Assembly (NCBI RefSeq): GCF_003473485.1
Contig: NC_053045.1
Coordinates: 38,042,494-38,106,493, forward strand
DNA length: 64,000 nucleotides
DNA from: Medicago truncatula
Lineage: Eukaryota; Streptophyta; Magnoliopsida; Fabales; Fabaceae
Direction: 5' to 3'
Part shown: positions 11,000 to 23,669 of the stretch, piece by piece
Layout of the letters: every line of letters begins with the position of its first letter
Numbering within the stretch: the first letter of the stretch is position 1
Translations under genes and position numbers: made by a program
The notes under the pieces: generated by a model
Told to the model about the DNA's origin: nothing
Seen by the model: the letters and a program-made list of their open reading frames with translations, nothing else
The model's database searches: none

Positions 11000-13900
11000 A
11001 TGTCTCTATCTTTTGTTCGTATCTCTTGTTCCTCTCATTCATTTCCACACTCTTTCCCATCTCAATTACCAAATTCCCGCACTGCCCATTTTCTCTTATG
11101 TTCTTATAAACGCAGAAACGTGTACTGTTCATCTTCCATTCAGCGTGGTGTCTTCAAAGTATGTTCTTTTTCAACCTTTGGTGGAGGTGCTGAATTTGAA
11201 AGTATGAGTCAAAGAAGCCATGATGAAGAAGAAGATGATGAACAACAAATTAGGACTAGGGCTGGTGATGAAGATGAAGTGGAGGATGATGATGAAGAAG
11301 AAGGGTGTGTTAGTTCTTTTGTTTTTCCTGAAAGATGGGATGTTTTAGGTCTTGGACAAGCTATGGTAATTTCACTTTTCATTTCTCATTCAATGTGCTT
11401 GGAAGTTGGCAATGATATTCATGATGTTTAGATTGACTTTTTTTTTAATTTATCTACTGTTATAAGCATTTTTTAGAAGCTTATGAAAACAAGTTATAGG
11501 TTATATGAAGAAAAAAAAAAATTGACTTTATTTTACCTTTTGAGATATAAATAGCTTATACTTAAGCACTTACATGATAAGGACTTAATTAAGTTGTTTA
11601 TCCAAACAGGGTTTTGGAAATACTTCAGTTCATTCTTACAAACGCTTATACCATACTATATAACTTTTATATGATATGTGCATTGAAGCAATGCTGCATT
11701 TAGATTTATATGCATGCCCTTTACTTGTAACTTGTAAGAATTTAGTCATGCTTTTCTATTTTGTTTGCTTTCCTTCATGCAGTCAACATATTATAATCCC
11801 TTCAATTATTGTTTATTTGCTGGGAAATCTCATGTATAATTTGATTTCATTGTGTTGAAATTAATATAGATACATCATACAATCTCTTGGATAGAGAAAT
11901 GATATTTGAACATCCATTTAGTGACAACTTTTGCAACAACTTTCTCTCTCATACTCACATTATTTTTTACTTTATCTCTCTATTGCTATAGTTTCCGTGC
12001 CAATACCACTTTTTTCTTTGTAAATTATGGTTGTCAAATAAGTTTTCACCAAATTGGTTGTTCAAATAACACTCCTCAATTGGATAATAGCAATGACTTT
12101 TTAAGTGTGTTGTATTGCAAATTCTTTTAGGTAGACTTCTCTGGAACAGTTGATGAGGAGTTCCTGAAGAATTTGGGATTAGAAAAGGGAACAAGGAAAC
12201 TTGTAAATCATGAGGAAAGAGGTAGAGTTTTGCAAGCCATGGATGGTTGCAGCTATAAAGCTGCTGCTGGTGGATCTCTTTCTAATACTTTAGTTGCCTT
12301 GGCAAGGCTTGGAGGTCGCTCTCTTCGAGATCCTGCTATAAATGTGGCAATGGCTGGCAGTGTGGCGAGCGATCTATTGGGTGGCTTCTACAGGTTTGAC
12401 CTCGTAACTGCACTCTTCTCTGATCAAATTGTTATGGCTACTTAACTTGAGGCTCTTTTAGTTTCATATAAGGAAGAAGTTAATTTGTAACTTGTCCTTC
12501 TCTCATTTCTATACTATTATGAGTGATAGAATAATCTACAAGTCTTTCTTTTAATTGTTCTTCCATAAGTGAGAAGCATTCTTTTGGTTGGATTTTGCAA
12601 TATGGTGATTTGCTTACATTTATTTTAAATTTTAGGGAAAAATTACGCCGAGCAAATGTGCAATTTCTTTCTGCACCTATCAAGGATGCGACAACTGGAA
12701 CTGTTATAGTTCTCACAACACCAGATGCTCAACGCACAATGCTTGCATATCAGGTTCAATATACTTTATATTTCTGCTGCCACTTCCTTGTTGCACTTTG
12801 AGGATTCTGTGAAATGATTTTTCTAAGGAGATATATCATTAACGATTTACATATTGTTCATTAATTTTTCCCATTTCCTCACTAGTTTAAGAAATGCATT
12901 TTTATATATCTGTAGAAACACATACGCATGCTTAAGTTTAACTGACATATTGAATCAATCAACGGTAGGAGTTGCTCAAAAGTCTCACGAGTTCTTCTGT
13001 TCTTAAGTTAGATTGTGTAATTTTTATTTCATTATGAATGGTAAAGAAAATACATATTCCACGCATATACATTATTTACTATATATTCACATTATTTTTA
13101 TTTCATTTTGAAAATCCTGATGAGCATCGAGTTTATTCTCTACCTCGGTTATTCTTGTGGAATACAATTGAAGACTTGAATTGCTTTGATTCAACTTGAA
13201 ATGCTTCCATGCATTGGGTGCCCACAATATTGTTCTGCTATGACTCTTCTCTGAAACAAGTAATATTACCTTGCTGACTATACACAATACAAAAGTAGTC
13301 AAACTCGTCATTTTAACAAGTAATAGTTCTTGCTGATTTTTTTTCTCTCACTTGCCCTCTCTTCTGGTTGATTCACTTGTATGCTATTTTAGGAAATTTT
13401 AAGCACAGCTTTCAAATTGTATTTACCTTTATTAAGGCTAAATCTTTCGAATCTCTTCTCTTTTTTCAATTTTGCGGTCATTATATGAACTAATGAATGG
13501 AAAACGCTAATATTTCTGTATTCTGGTGTCAGGGCACATCGTCAACTGTCAACTTCGACACTTCCCTGGCAAGTGCAGTTTCTAAGACCAACATACTTGT
13601 TGTTGAAGGTTATTTATTTGAACTTCCTGATACTATTAAAGCAATAACAAAAGCTTGTAAGGAAGCTAGGAGTAACGGTGCTTTGGTTGCAGTAACAGCT
13701 TCAGACGTTACATGCATCGAGAGACATTATGATCATTTCTGGTAAGATTATTACGCGGCTTTGTTTTTTTCACATAATAATTCATTCATTTCCACTTTAT
13801 GTCAAAATGATTGCATTTTCACATATCAAATTTTATGCAGCTTTCATCCTATTAAGCCTGGCCTTGTTCTCTAATAATAATGAATAGTGAATTTGTTAGG

Positions 13901-15040
13901 GTAAAGTGTAATGGCGTGTAATTATCTAAACATCATAATTTAATTTTCATATATTTTTTGCCGTGTTAGTTCAGAACAATGACATCTTTTGTTCTAAAAC
14001 AAACTGCCATATCCCCTAATTTTGGTATTTATCTCAGTTTTATAAAATGTGGGAAATAACTATCTAAGAGACCCCGTAAATGTGGTGCGATACTATAATC
14101 AATATGCATGTGATGATAAGTATGGTAGGAGAATCATACTAAATGAATTTCTTAAGTTTTACACTACTTTTTTTTACAACCATTACTGTTATTCCGCTTT
14201 CAATTGCTTCATTTGAGACCTGGTAATAAGAGATAACTAGGTTTTTTGAAGGATGGAAGGGGAAGGAAAGGCGTTCTGCTGATAGCCTAATCAAACTTGT
14301 CGGAACCAAATAATTTAACTTGCAACAACTCGGTGCATTGATTTAATCCATAAATTAAAGATAAAGCATTGCTATTAAGTACGAAGATTGTGTAGTACGA
14401 TTTACAAGAATACATGGGAGTTCTGCTTTTATTGTATTTAAAATAAATAAAATTTACCATTAATTAAGATCAGAACCTAATCTTATGGTTGTCTCGTGAA
14501 AACTCTTTTCGTAACAATTAGTGTTTAAGATAAACGATATGCAGGTGTTTAAACTACAGAAATATATGCTTGTAAGTAACTTGCATTTGTCCATTCAACA
14601 GGGAAATTGTAGGCAATTATGCAGATTTAATCTTCGCGAACGCTGACGAGGCGAGAGCTCTATGTAATTTTGATGCAAAGGAAAGCACTGTTTCTGTTAC
14701 AAGGTATCTAAGTCAGTTTGTCCCTCTAGTATCCGTTACCGATGGTCTCCGAGGCTCTTACATAGGCGTAAAAGGTGAAGCAGTATACATCCCTCCTTCT
14801 CCATGTGTTCCGGTAGACACTTGTGGTGCTGGTGATGCATATGCATCTGGCATATTGTATGGTGTTTTAAGAGGCGTGTCGGATTTAAGAAATATAGGTA
14901 CAATAGCAGCTAAGGTTGCAGCCACTGTTGTTGCACAGCAAGGAACAAGGCTTAGAATTTCAGATGCAGTCAAATTGGCCGAATCTTTTGAATTTCAACT
15001 TGATACGTCCGTTGTTAGGTCCGATATCGGTACTGTTTAA
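11000..15040 (+). CDS. PfkB-family carbohydrate kinase, plastid-targeted, 464 aa
   Basis: Five exons: 11000-11365, 12131-12393, 12636-12753, 13533-13741 and 14602-15040. They total 1395 nt with all phases consistent. The N-terminus (MSLSFVRISCSSHSFPHSFP) is Ser/Pro-rich like a chloroplast transit peptide. An acidic run at about residues 74-100 (many Glu/Asp) precedes the kinase fold. The kinase starts near WDVLGLGQAMVDFSG, contains the sugar-site glycines (AAGGSLSNTLVALARLGG), and ends with the PfkB signature DTCGAGDAYASG, where Asp397 would be the catalytic base. The substrate cannot be told from sequence: the family includes fructokinase-like, ribokinase-like and adenosine-kinase-like members. 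Family confidence is high, substrate unknown. Confidence 0.88.
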
Positions 15041-17115
15041 TTAGATTGTAACCTTGTATTTAGTACCAAAATTCTTTCATATAATGAAGGAAGAAATGTA
15101 TTCCTTTGATATGTTTCATAAGTCCTGTAAATACTTTCATTGTAAAAGAATAGCTATGCTGGCAATTAAATTACTTAGGCTTCTGTCCATTCTCCATCAC
15201 ACAATATTATTGTTATTAGGTACATTGATGTATTCTATCTAAATACCTATATGTAATATGAAGTGGGTTGGTCCATGTCATTTTGTATTTGGTCCATGTC
15301 ATTGAAGTGGGTTGTGGTTAATAAAATGCGCAAGGTGCCTATTTTATTCTTCTTTTAATTAGGAATTGTGCTTCATTAATTGTTCATATTAATTTTGAAA
15401 ACTTTTTTGGTGGTTTCTTTTTAGGGGCCCTTAATATCTCTTAGACCCCCTAAAATTCATTTCGCGTTTTTGAAGCATATCGCTTAGTTTGGGACCTATG
15501 TTCCGGAGGAGTTTTTGAAGAATTTAAGCAACGGAGATACGAACCAGAGGGTTATGTAGTTATCATATGTATTTATTTCTTTAAGAAATTATGAGAGAGC
15601 CACATAGGACACAAGCTACTTGGAATGGATTAATTAGAGCATTGCATCATTCTTCTTCAAGGGTCTGTCAGTAATAATACATAATCCACAAAGCATTAAT
15701 TGAGCATTGAATTTCTACCAGAACTTCATCTTGATGATGAATTATGCATGAAAGTTTCAAACTTCGAAGAATTCCCATATGTGTTTTGTGTATCCATCAT
15801 AGTTGACTTTGATTTAACTAGATCTTGAAAAAACCATAATTTTTCTAGTACTAAAACATTTATTAAGGTTGTTTAAATATGGGATAAACAAAGTTAAAAA
15901 TACATGATCCAGTCATCAAAAAGACAAACACTAACACAAACGTTGTTTGTTTCACATACAAGTTGCAGAAATTCAAATCTGGAAAATGTTGCAGATGAGA
16001 AGTGAAGGGTAGTGGTGAAAGGTGGCAGAAGAAAAGGGTAGCTTTGGAGAAATGGTTGTTTTATTTGAGTTGAAGAAGATAAAGAAGAAAAGCAAGTTGG
16101 TGAGAGAGAAGCTTGTGAATTTGGTCAGCATAAAGGTCGGTCAATATCTTATTCACTTAAGCATATTTATATTGGATGCATTATTGCTGCTTAATATGAT
16201 GGAAACAAATCCTCCGAAAGATAGATACCGAATGAATAGAACATGGGGTAAATTAGAAATTTGGGGGGGGGGGCGTAAGAGATATCGAGTGGCTTAAAAA
16301 GAAACTACCAGCTTTTTTCTTATAAAAATGTATGCCATAATCATGGCATTATGGCAAACCTCATTTTATTTATGATAAACTAAAATATTCCAACACGTAA
16401 CTGAAGATTTTAATCTCTCAAAAGGACTAAGATTCAATTATGTTTTTCCATACGCACAAATTACATATTGAACCCTCAATCATACGATTAAAACTAACAT
16501 ACTCAAGTATCTATCATTTGTGTCACATCCATGTTACTAATACTTCGCCTTTATTTTACATTCTTTTTAGTCATAAATTTAATTTTAACTGCATTATTTG
16601 TATAACAAATTCCAGAGATCAAGTTTTAATTCAAGTATATTAAACTTTAATTTGCAAAAAGTTTGAAAGAGAAAAGTATAAAAAATAAAAATAAAACTAA
16701 CATACTCCCAAAAAGACAAAATTGATAAGAGAAAAATATAAAAAAAATTACTTCACACCTTGTATCAAATGGACTTGAATTTGTCCCCAAAACTGAAATT
16801 TTTCTTTCTTAGGAGCATAATTTTTGTCATGTTACAAAGAAAAAGGATAAACTGATTTCGTGCAAGCTAGGATTCTAGCAAACTATATAAACTATTTTTC
16901 TATCCGCATATGACATGATTTTTTCAGGAAGAAAACAAAAAAAACATAACTAAGGGGATTGTAATCAGTATCAATCAAGGACTTCGGGAAAACTGTGATT
17001 GAAGCTTTGCTTTTGCCTCCTCATTTCTTGTTGTTCATCCACCAGTTGATAATTCAACCAAGAAAGGACCTAAAAATACGCCTAACCGCTGTGTCACATG
17101 CCTATACACAGATGT
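15041..17115. other. Intergenic region between convergent genes
   Basis: It holds the 3' ends of the plus-strand sugar kinase and the minus-strand nucleoporin gene. A run of ten G residues occurs at about 16262-16271. An open frame at 16022-16297 has no recognisable domain and is not called. No other feature is supported. Confidence 0.45.
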
Positions 17116-19544
17116 CTACCAAACAAATCTATCTGGAGGAGCTTGTTCTGGAATCTGTCAAATTAAAAGACATGAAACAGAGAAAAATGTCAGCATATAT
17201 CTCACAAATTGAGAAAACATCCCCAACACTTGAATTTTAAACTATATAGTCAACAAAAAGTAAGCATATTTCTGCCAAATTTTAATGCTTGGAGATGACA
17301 AATTGTATATATAGTCAACAAAAAGTAAACATCCTATTGCAGATTCTATCCAATACTGTGACTGTATGTATCAAAAAGGAAATTTTGTCATGGTTTTGTA
17401 AATGAAATAAATGTTTTTGAGAAACCTGAATAGACACTTATTCCCAACTTCCACAAGAGGACAGTAGAAGACTATTACCTCTCCAGGATTCCATTTCTCC
17501 TTTAACCAGATACTATCATCCACAGACACATTCTCCACTTGGGACGTATTTCTGCAAGAATAAGTAACCATAAGATTCAAGAAAAAGTATTTGTAACTTG
17601 CACATGAAGCTGGATTAAAAGCTCTATAAAGATAGCCTCAGAAAGTTAGTGCAGTAACAAAGGTGAAGTTTCCAAGTAGGTTCAATACTAACAAAAGTCA
17701 TTTCAGTATAGCAATATGTTACAGTTCAATACCAACATTAAAATCTTAATCTTTAAACTGTAACATATGGCTATACTGAAATGACTTTATCACTGATATA
17801 TGCAATCAACTTTGTCCAAATTATATCATTTATAACTGGTGCAATTGGGTCATTTACTTTGTAGGGAAATTAACATGAGTTTTCTCATATTAACAAGAGT
17901 ATCAATTATGAGTTTCATCACAAAAGTGAATTACATAAGAGTGTCAGGAGATTTGCTCAGATTGAAATACATGACTAATTTGAAGATGCAACTATCTGAA
18001 AATGCTCAAGGTCAATGGGCTGGGTTATGTCGTTATGATCTATATCGTATTAACTGAACTCTGTTTTCTAGAAAGTTGTACAACTATTTTTGGTTGACTA
18101 TTGAATGAAAATGGATTTGATTAAATTGTCACAGCTACTACTTTAGAACTTTAAACTAGTGTGAGCAGTGACTTACAGCTGCACATCTGGTGCTGTCTGA
18201 AACATTGTAGTGGAGCTAGTGTTATTGAACCCAAAGGGTGGTTGTTGGAACTGGGAAGTAGAACCTGGAAACCCTGTCAACCCCACTGGTGTAGGAAAGG
18301 GGTTGACTTGACCACCAGAGATTCCACTGCCGAATAGATTTCCTGAGTTGGGTGTGAAAAAGTTTCCTACAGTTTATCACAACATCATGGTCAAACAAGG
18401 AAAATAGAAGACAAATGTACTCGTAGTGTTTGTCATAGAAATTTCGCAAAATACATACCTCCACCTCCAATGGAACTAGGCTGCACCGGAGTACTCATTA
18501 ATGGTGCAGAAGGCCTAACAAGAAAGTTACAAACAGATTACCATATGCCAAAAGCAGACATAAAAAAAATGAGAATATAAAATAAAGGAACAAGATATAA
18601 ACATTGCATGGGAAGCAAGTTCGAGACCTGTATCCTATCCATTATAGCATACAGTGTTTTCTTAGGGGAGACATAAGGTGGTTGAGGTGTGGGAGTACGA
18701 GTGGAGTGATAAGGAGGTTGTGGGTTCAACCCCCACCCACAACAAAAAACTAACATTAACACCGATTTTGAATCACTCAATGCCAAACAAAAAAACAAAA
18801 ATACACTGATTTTGAATCACTCAATGCCAAGAAAACCATCATTTTAGGTATGTATTCGGATTTCGGACACCAAACTCTCATGACCTAGGTCATTCAACAG
18901 AACTTGCAACAGATATTCAACTAGTATGTATTAACATTTCTGAAACTGTAACCTTAAACCACTATAATAGAAAGATACATGTCTTTCACCACTCTTTTGA
19001 CAATCACACCATGATCCCAAACAAAAACAAATAGTAGATAGCAGTTCTAGAAAAAGGAATCCCTGTAGAGGTGTGATGCAACCAACTAAAGAAAGTAGGT
19101 CACAAACAATCAGGCCTCGTCAATATCTCTATATGATTGCAAACCGTATAGCAGTTAAGCTCTTTGCTTTCCCTGTTAGCTAAAATTTGGATATTTCTTG
19201 ATTTAGGTCATTTTTTGACTCCACAAAATTGAAAATAAAGAAAATGTTCTAAAGCATGGGATTGTTACCTTCCAAAGCCAGGGTTCAGTGAAGCACCCAG
19301 TTGGCTAAAGCTTGAGACTGATAAAGGACCATTATTTTGAGTGGCTGGTTGAAAGGCATTTGCATTGGCTCCATTGGATTGGAAGTTTTGAGTGGCTGGT
19401 TGAAAGGCATTTACGTTGGCTCCATTGGATTGGAAGTTTTGAATGTTGAGAGAAGACGTCAGAGGCATTTTGTAGGGTTCAGAAAGTAGTTTGTTAAACT
19501 CAACCAACTTGGATTGTAATATGTTTTTCTCTTTCTCAACCTGT

Positions 19545-19600
<56 letters not shown>

Positions 19601-22600
19601 CAAGGTTAAACCATAGACAATTGCATGAACATAACAATCACCTTGTAGTTGCAAACATGAGTACAAAAAACAAATCGAAATAAGACTTTTCTTCAATAGA
19701 AAAATAAATTTACTAAAGCAAAATGAATTATAAGTAGGTAGGCTTAAGGTATCCTCCAGACGGGGGATGGAAAAACAAAAGGAAATAAAAATGCAACAAA
19801 TCAATACAATTTCTTAACATCACAAATAGGAATTCCGTGAAACTGTAGGCATATTAGAACAGGTTTCTTACAATTTGTGGCAAACTCATTCCTTTCTTAT
19901 TATCCTCATAAGCCGCTGCCCGTAATTCTTCATAGCTAATATCTCCAACAATGTCACAAGGAGCACTGGATAAAAAATAAAAAATAAAAAAGTCAAAATC
20001 TATCATAATATTTAACTTCTGTATTAGTGCATTAGTTAAGATTCTTTAAAGCTATTTCTCTTTCAAGAGTGGAAAATTGATTGGGATCTCTGTTCAGTAT
20101 AGAAGTTGGTGCATGAATTCCTTGAGGTGATGTTTTCAGGTTCATTTCAATAGACGGTGTATTCCCAATGGGCAATACAGCATTCACTCTGGAACTTTTT
20201 TTACTCCTTATTACAAACTGTGAACTGACAGTGGCAGAACTCACAAGTAACTAAAGAAGGCTCTATTAAAGTTTGTTGGAATTTGAATGAAAAATGTGGT
20301 CATGTATTTGAACATTCCAAGCAAATTCCAATCACTTGGCTTTGTAATGCAAATGAAAATGGTCCCCATCAAAACCTCTTTCATCTTTTGGACAGCAACT
20401 TCGGAAACGATTTTCAAGGATAAGTAAGGGATTAGCAAGGGCTTATGGAAATGTATAATGATTAGCGGTTCAGTCGGTGTTAAATGTGAAGAATAGATGG
20501 AAAACTAGTTGACATTGGCATTCTTTTGAAACATAGTCCACTGCACAACTTTTGAGGAATATGGATCTTTGCCAACATGATTTGCTAACTGCATTAGGTA
20601 CTAGACTACTACATAATGACTTTCTCCATGATTAAGCAATATACTCCCTCCGTCCCAAATTGTATGACGTTTTGGGCATTTCACACGTATTAAGAAATGT
20701 AATTAATATTGTGTGGGAAAGATATATTATGAGTTGTTTTACAAAATTGTCCTCAATAAATGATATGGGAAAGATAAATGAAGAAATTGAAAGAAGAGAG
20801 AGTAATAAATAGTTAAGGATATAATAGGAAAAGTAACATTAATTTTTCATTGGTATTGTAAAGCGACATACAATTTGGGACAAATATTTTTTCTAAAGTG
20901 ACATACAATTTGGGACGGAGGGAGTATTATTTATAGTAGCAAACAAACTTGATAAATGTTTTCAAACCCTTATGCATAAAAATAATACCCTTTACAGTGA
21001 CCATAGCATGTAAGAATCCAAAGTGGTTTCTCTTGCTGAAAATCTTCTACAATCTGGCGCTTGCAAGCCTCGGGATCTGTACATCTTCAATAACATAAAC
21101 CAAGCTTTAGTGAAGTATATAATTTAACTTAACTCTTGAAGAAGTGAACCCAATGCAAAGTGGAAAAAGAAAAAGGCAAGAGCCACAAACATTGATAAGG
21201 AACATGGAAATAAAATCAAAATCGACATACTGAGACTTCTTTAATATAGAAAAAGAAATATAATTAGATAGGGAGGGAGGGAAAAATACAAGAGATGGTC
21301 ACGTTAACCCCGAAAAATGACTACAAATGTGAAGGAAACAAAATAATGACACTAAGTTTTATTTTGCTATTTTGTTTAATTGAGAAAGCAATGTAACACA
21401 CGTGTTAGACACTCATTAGCATGCACTTTAGCTGAAACAAAGGTAGTGCATGTGCAAAATATATCATATTTTGTATCTTCAAATCAAAGGCAAAACCCTT
21501 AGGATCATGAGTCTATAACTCCGTATATGCATAGTGTAGGTGATTAGGCCTGGCTTTTTATGTTTTCTATTCAGAATTAAAAGGAAATATATCCAACAAT
21601 AGGTAGCATTATTTTCATCCATGTTCCCTGTGCTCAGTTGAAACTACACTACATCAACAAAAATGTCTATGTTTGATGAGAGATGGATGAAGAATTCATC
21701 AGTACTTACTTATGATTCACTGTTTGAGAATTGTTATCAGACTGACGTGGAGTGCCGTTCTGGGGCTTGGATGAAGACCGACTCCATTTGTTGTTTTCAA
21801 GAGGCTGATTCATCAGAAGTAAACCATCAATACTAAATCAAATGATCACATAATTATATTAACAAGGAAGGTAAAATCAAACACAACAATGAGAACCTCA
21901 TAAAAGCTACTCCTTGAATATTGAAGAGCATCAATGATATAGCCATGTATTATAAACAAAAAAGCTACTCATTAAATATTGAAGAGCATCAATGATATAG
22001 CCATGTATTATAAACAATGGTCAACAATAAAAATAAAAAATAAAAAAAAATAAAAAAAAAAAAAGAAAACGCCTTCACAATCTGTATATATTATGGGATG
22101 TATCAAAGAGTTTATTTAAGCTTATCTAATAAGTACTCTCAAGAGTTTATTAAATGGAAAATTAAGTTGTTTAAACTAAGGCCCTGTTTGGATAAACAAC
22201 TTAATTAAATGCTTCTGGAATCAGCATCTATCATATAAATGCTTATATATAGTACAAGTTGTTGTCCTAAGATATTGTGAAGCTATGCAGCGCCGGTATT
22301 ACATTCAATTATGTCATTTTCCCATACAATAGTTGTTTTGGACGTGTTAGTGTCATTACTTCATAGTCATAAAGAGCTTGTTGAAATAAACTAAAAACTA
22401 CATGTTATAAGTTGTTTCCATAATCTCAAATACAAAAATCCAATTAAACCCTAAAAGACAGTATGAATTATATGAAAAGAGTAATAAGAACCTGGGATTG
22501 GTTTGGTTTGAAATCAGAACGAGGAGCCCCATTGTTTTGTGAACCAAAACCAAAAGGGTTGGTCTTTGGTTGGTGGTTGTTAGAGGCAGAGGTAGAGGTA

Positions 22601-22854
22601 GAACCAAATCCAAAAGGGTTTGTATTTTGTTGTCCTCCTCCACCACCACCACCAAACCCATTATTATTAGATGTTCTCTGTTGTTGTTGATGAATGTTTC
22701 TACAAGTAGTTCCAAATCTACACCTGAAACATGAACAACAAACGCAAATTCAATTTTTATGACAAAAACACATAATCGATTATGTTATAAGAGTATATAA
22801 TATAAAGAAGAGGAATGACCTGCCTCGCAGGAAGTGTTGACAAATTTCTCTCAT
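17116..22854 (-). CDS. CCCH zinc finger / FG-repeat nucleoporin, NUP42-type (C3H16-like), 393 aa
   Basis: Ten exons on the minus strand: 22854-22820, 22723-22492, 21804-21710, 21084-20989, 19965-19872, 19540-19269, 18514-18459, 18366-18177, 17551-17479 and 17154-17116. They total 1182 nt and every junction is in frame. The N-terminus holds one CCCH finger (C5-X7-C13-X5-C19-X3-H23; CQHFLRGRCRFGTTCRNIH). Gly-rich and FG-rich sequence follows (NPFGFGS twice), then a helical middle region (CTDPEACKRQIVEDF; ISYEELRAAAYEDN), more FG-poor repeats, and a conserved tail (IWLKEKWNPGEIPEQAPP). This order matches the mRNA-export nucleoporin NUP42/hCG1 and Arabidopsis zinc finger CCCH protein 16. Intron 2 has a 58-bp tandem repeat and intron 5 a (TA)n tract. 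The first exon is only 35 coding nt. Confidence 0.85.
17697..17785. repeat. Hairpin with 30-bp arms in an intron
   Basis: The arm at 17697-17726 (GTCATTTCAGTATAGCAATA and on) is the reverse complement of 17756-17785 with a single mismatch. The loop is 29 bases. It lies in intron 8 of the nucleoporin gene. Confidence 0.8.
18664..18760 (+). mobile_element. tRNA-derived SINE fragment, copy 2
   Basis: GGAGTGATAAGGAGGTTGTG runs into a B-box-like GGGTTCAACCCCCACCC. It shares its core with 1361-1465. It lies in intron 6 of the nucleoporin gene, next to a 23-bp direct repeat (18764-18786 and 18808-18830). Confidence 0.55.
18764..18830. repeat. A-rich micro-insertion with 23-bp direct repeats
   Basis: A 23-base sequence starting GATTTTGAATCACTCAATGC occurs at 18764-18786 and 18808-18830. 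The 21-base spacer is A-rich (ACAAAAAAACAAAAATACACT). Confidence 0.75.
19340..19442 (-). repeat. Coding tandem duplication in the nucleoporin
   Basis: The protein segment NFQSNGANVNAFQPATQ is repeated immediately as NFQSNGANANAFQPATQ within exon 6. At the DNA level the unit is about 51 bp, with two or three differences. It looks like a recent in-frame duplication in a low-complexity region. Confidence 0.8.
19548..19598. repeat. (AT)n microsatellite at an intron 3' end
   Basis: About 25 AT units fill 19548-19598. On the minus strand the tract ends 8 bases before the AG of the exon 6 acceptor (TTGTTACAG|GTTGAG), so it replaces the usual pyrimidine tract. Confidence 0.9.
20644..20924. mobile_element. 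Stowaway-type MITE, 281 bp
   Basis: Ends are CTCCCTCCGTCCCAAATTGT and the inverse ACAATTTGGGACGGAGGGAG, flanked by TA on both sides. A second internal copy of ACATACAATTTGGGAC lies close to the right end. It sits in intron 4 of the nucleoporin gene. Confidence 0.85.
21902..22017. repeat. 58-bp tandem duplication in an intron
   Basis: Units 21902-21959 and 21960-22017 both begin AAAAGCTACTC and end GTATTATAAACAA. They differ at two or three positions. They lie in intron 2 of the nucleoporin gene. Confidence 0.85.
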
Positions 22855-23669
22855 TGCTTAAATTCACACTTCAAACCGCAATACCGTTCTTCTAGTAAAG
22901 AAAAGGTATAACAAAATTACCGAACAAAAATGTATACCAATTTACTATAAGATTTCAAAGATCGCGTAGATTTTACTGTCAAAACAAAAATTGCTTAGAG
23001 TTTAAGCAAATATTAGGAGTGTTTTTGTTGAATAAGTGGGGCCAAGGACTAAATATTTTTGTGTTTTTGTTTTTTTAAAATTGTGTTTTTTTTTTTTTTT
23101 TTTACCATGGATCAAAACTTAAACTCGTCATATTTGCATGGACCAAAACCATATTTTAGCCTATAATATATTATGTAGGATCCATTTATATCACTCATAT
23201 GAGTAGTATGTATGTGGATGCTCCTGAACAAAGTCAAATAAAATGTTGTATCTTTTCAGAAACTTTGAGCCACCAAATTCATCTAATATCACAATTAGGA
23301 TTCCAACATCTTTGCTGTTAAAGGAGCAAAAGTAACCACTTGAGCAAGTATAAGTCTCTTGTAGGTTACCAAGTCCACTTATCATTTAAACGAATATCCA
23401 AAATTGTAGGAGGTTTAATTTGTTAAATAGCTTGAACAAGATTGGGTGACATCATCGTTGCCAAGCTTTGGAGGTCCCAACCACCATCGTTACACACATC
23501 TTTCAATTTGAGCTTTGTATCACTATGTTTACAAAATGTACTTGTTGACATAGAGGGCCTAGTTTGGTCCAATACTCATACCAAAAGAAAGTTTCACCAG
23601 CCCCTATATGCACCTTATAACCAGGAGCAAAAGAACTTCTTTTGAATGTTTAATATGACATTTTAAAGA
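22855..23669. other. Intergenic region upstream of the nucleoporin gene
   Basis: It carries a T-run (about 23081-23103) and a sequence GGACCAAAACCATATTTTAG like the end of the long-TIR MITE family. Open frames at 23191-23385 and 23442-23645 have no recognisable domain. The second may be the 5' part of the LINE remnant that follows. Confidence 0.4.

Noticed and set aside
15495-15560. Possible fragment of sugar kinase exon 2 downstream of the gene
   Set aside because: Similarity is limited to about 20 bases around GAGGAGTTTTTGAAGAATTT, too short to claim a duplicated exon.
16022-16297. 91-residue plus-strand frame
   Set aside because: Lys-rich with no domain, crosses a G-run, and there are no splice or family signals.
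19265-19804. 179-residue open frame as a single exon
   Set aside because: It reads through the (AT)n tract and intron 5. Only the 19269-19540 part is a real exon of the nucleoporin gene.
21902-22017. CRISPR-like repeat
   Set aside because: Only two adjacent units with no spacers, in a plant intron; it is a simple tandem duplication.
22463-22690. Plus-strand frame with a proline run
   Set aside because: It is the reverse complement of the Gly-rich/FG exon 2 of the nucleoporin gene.
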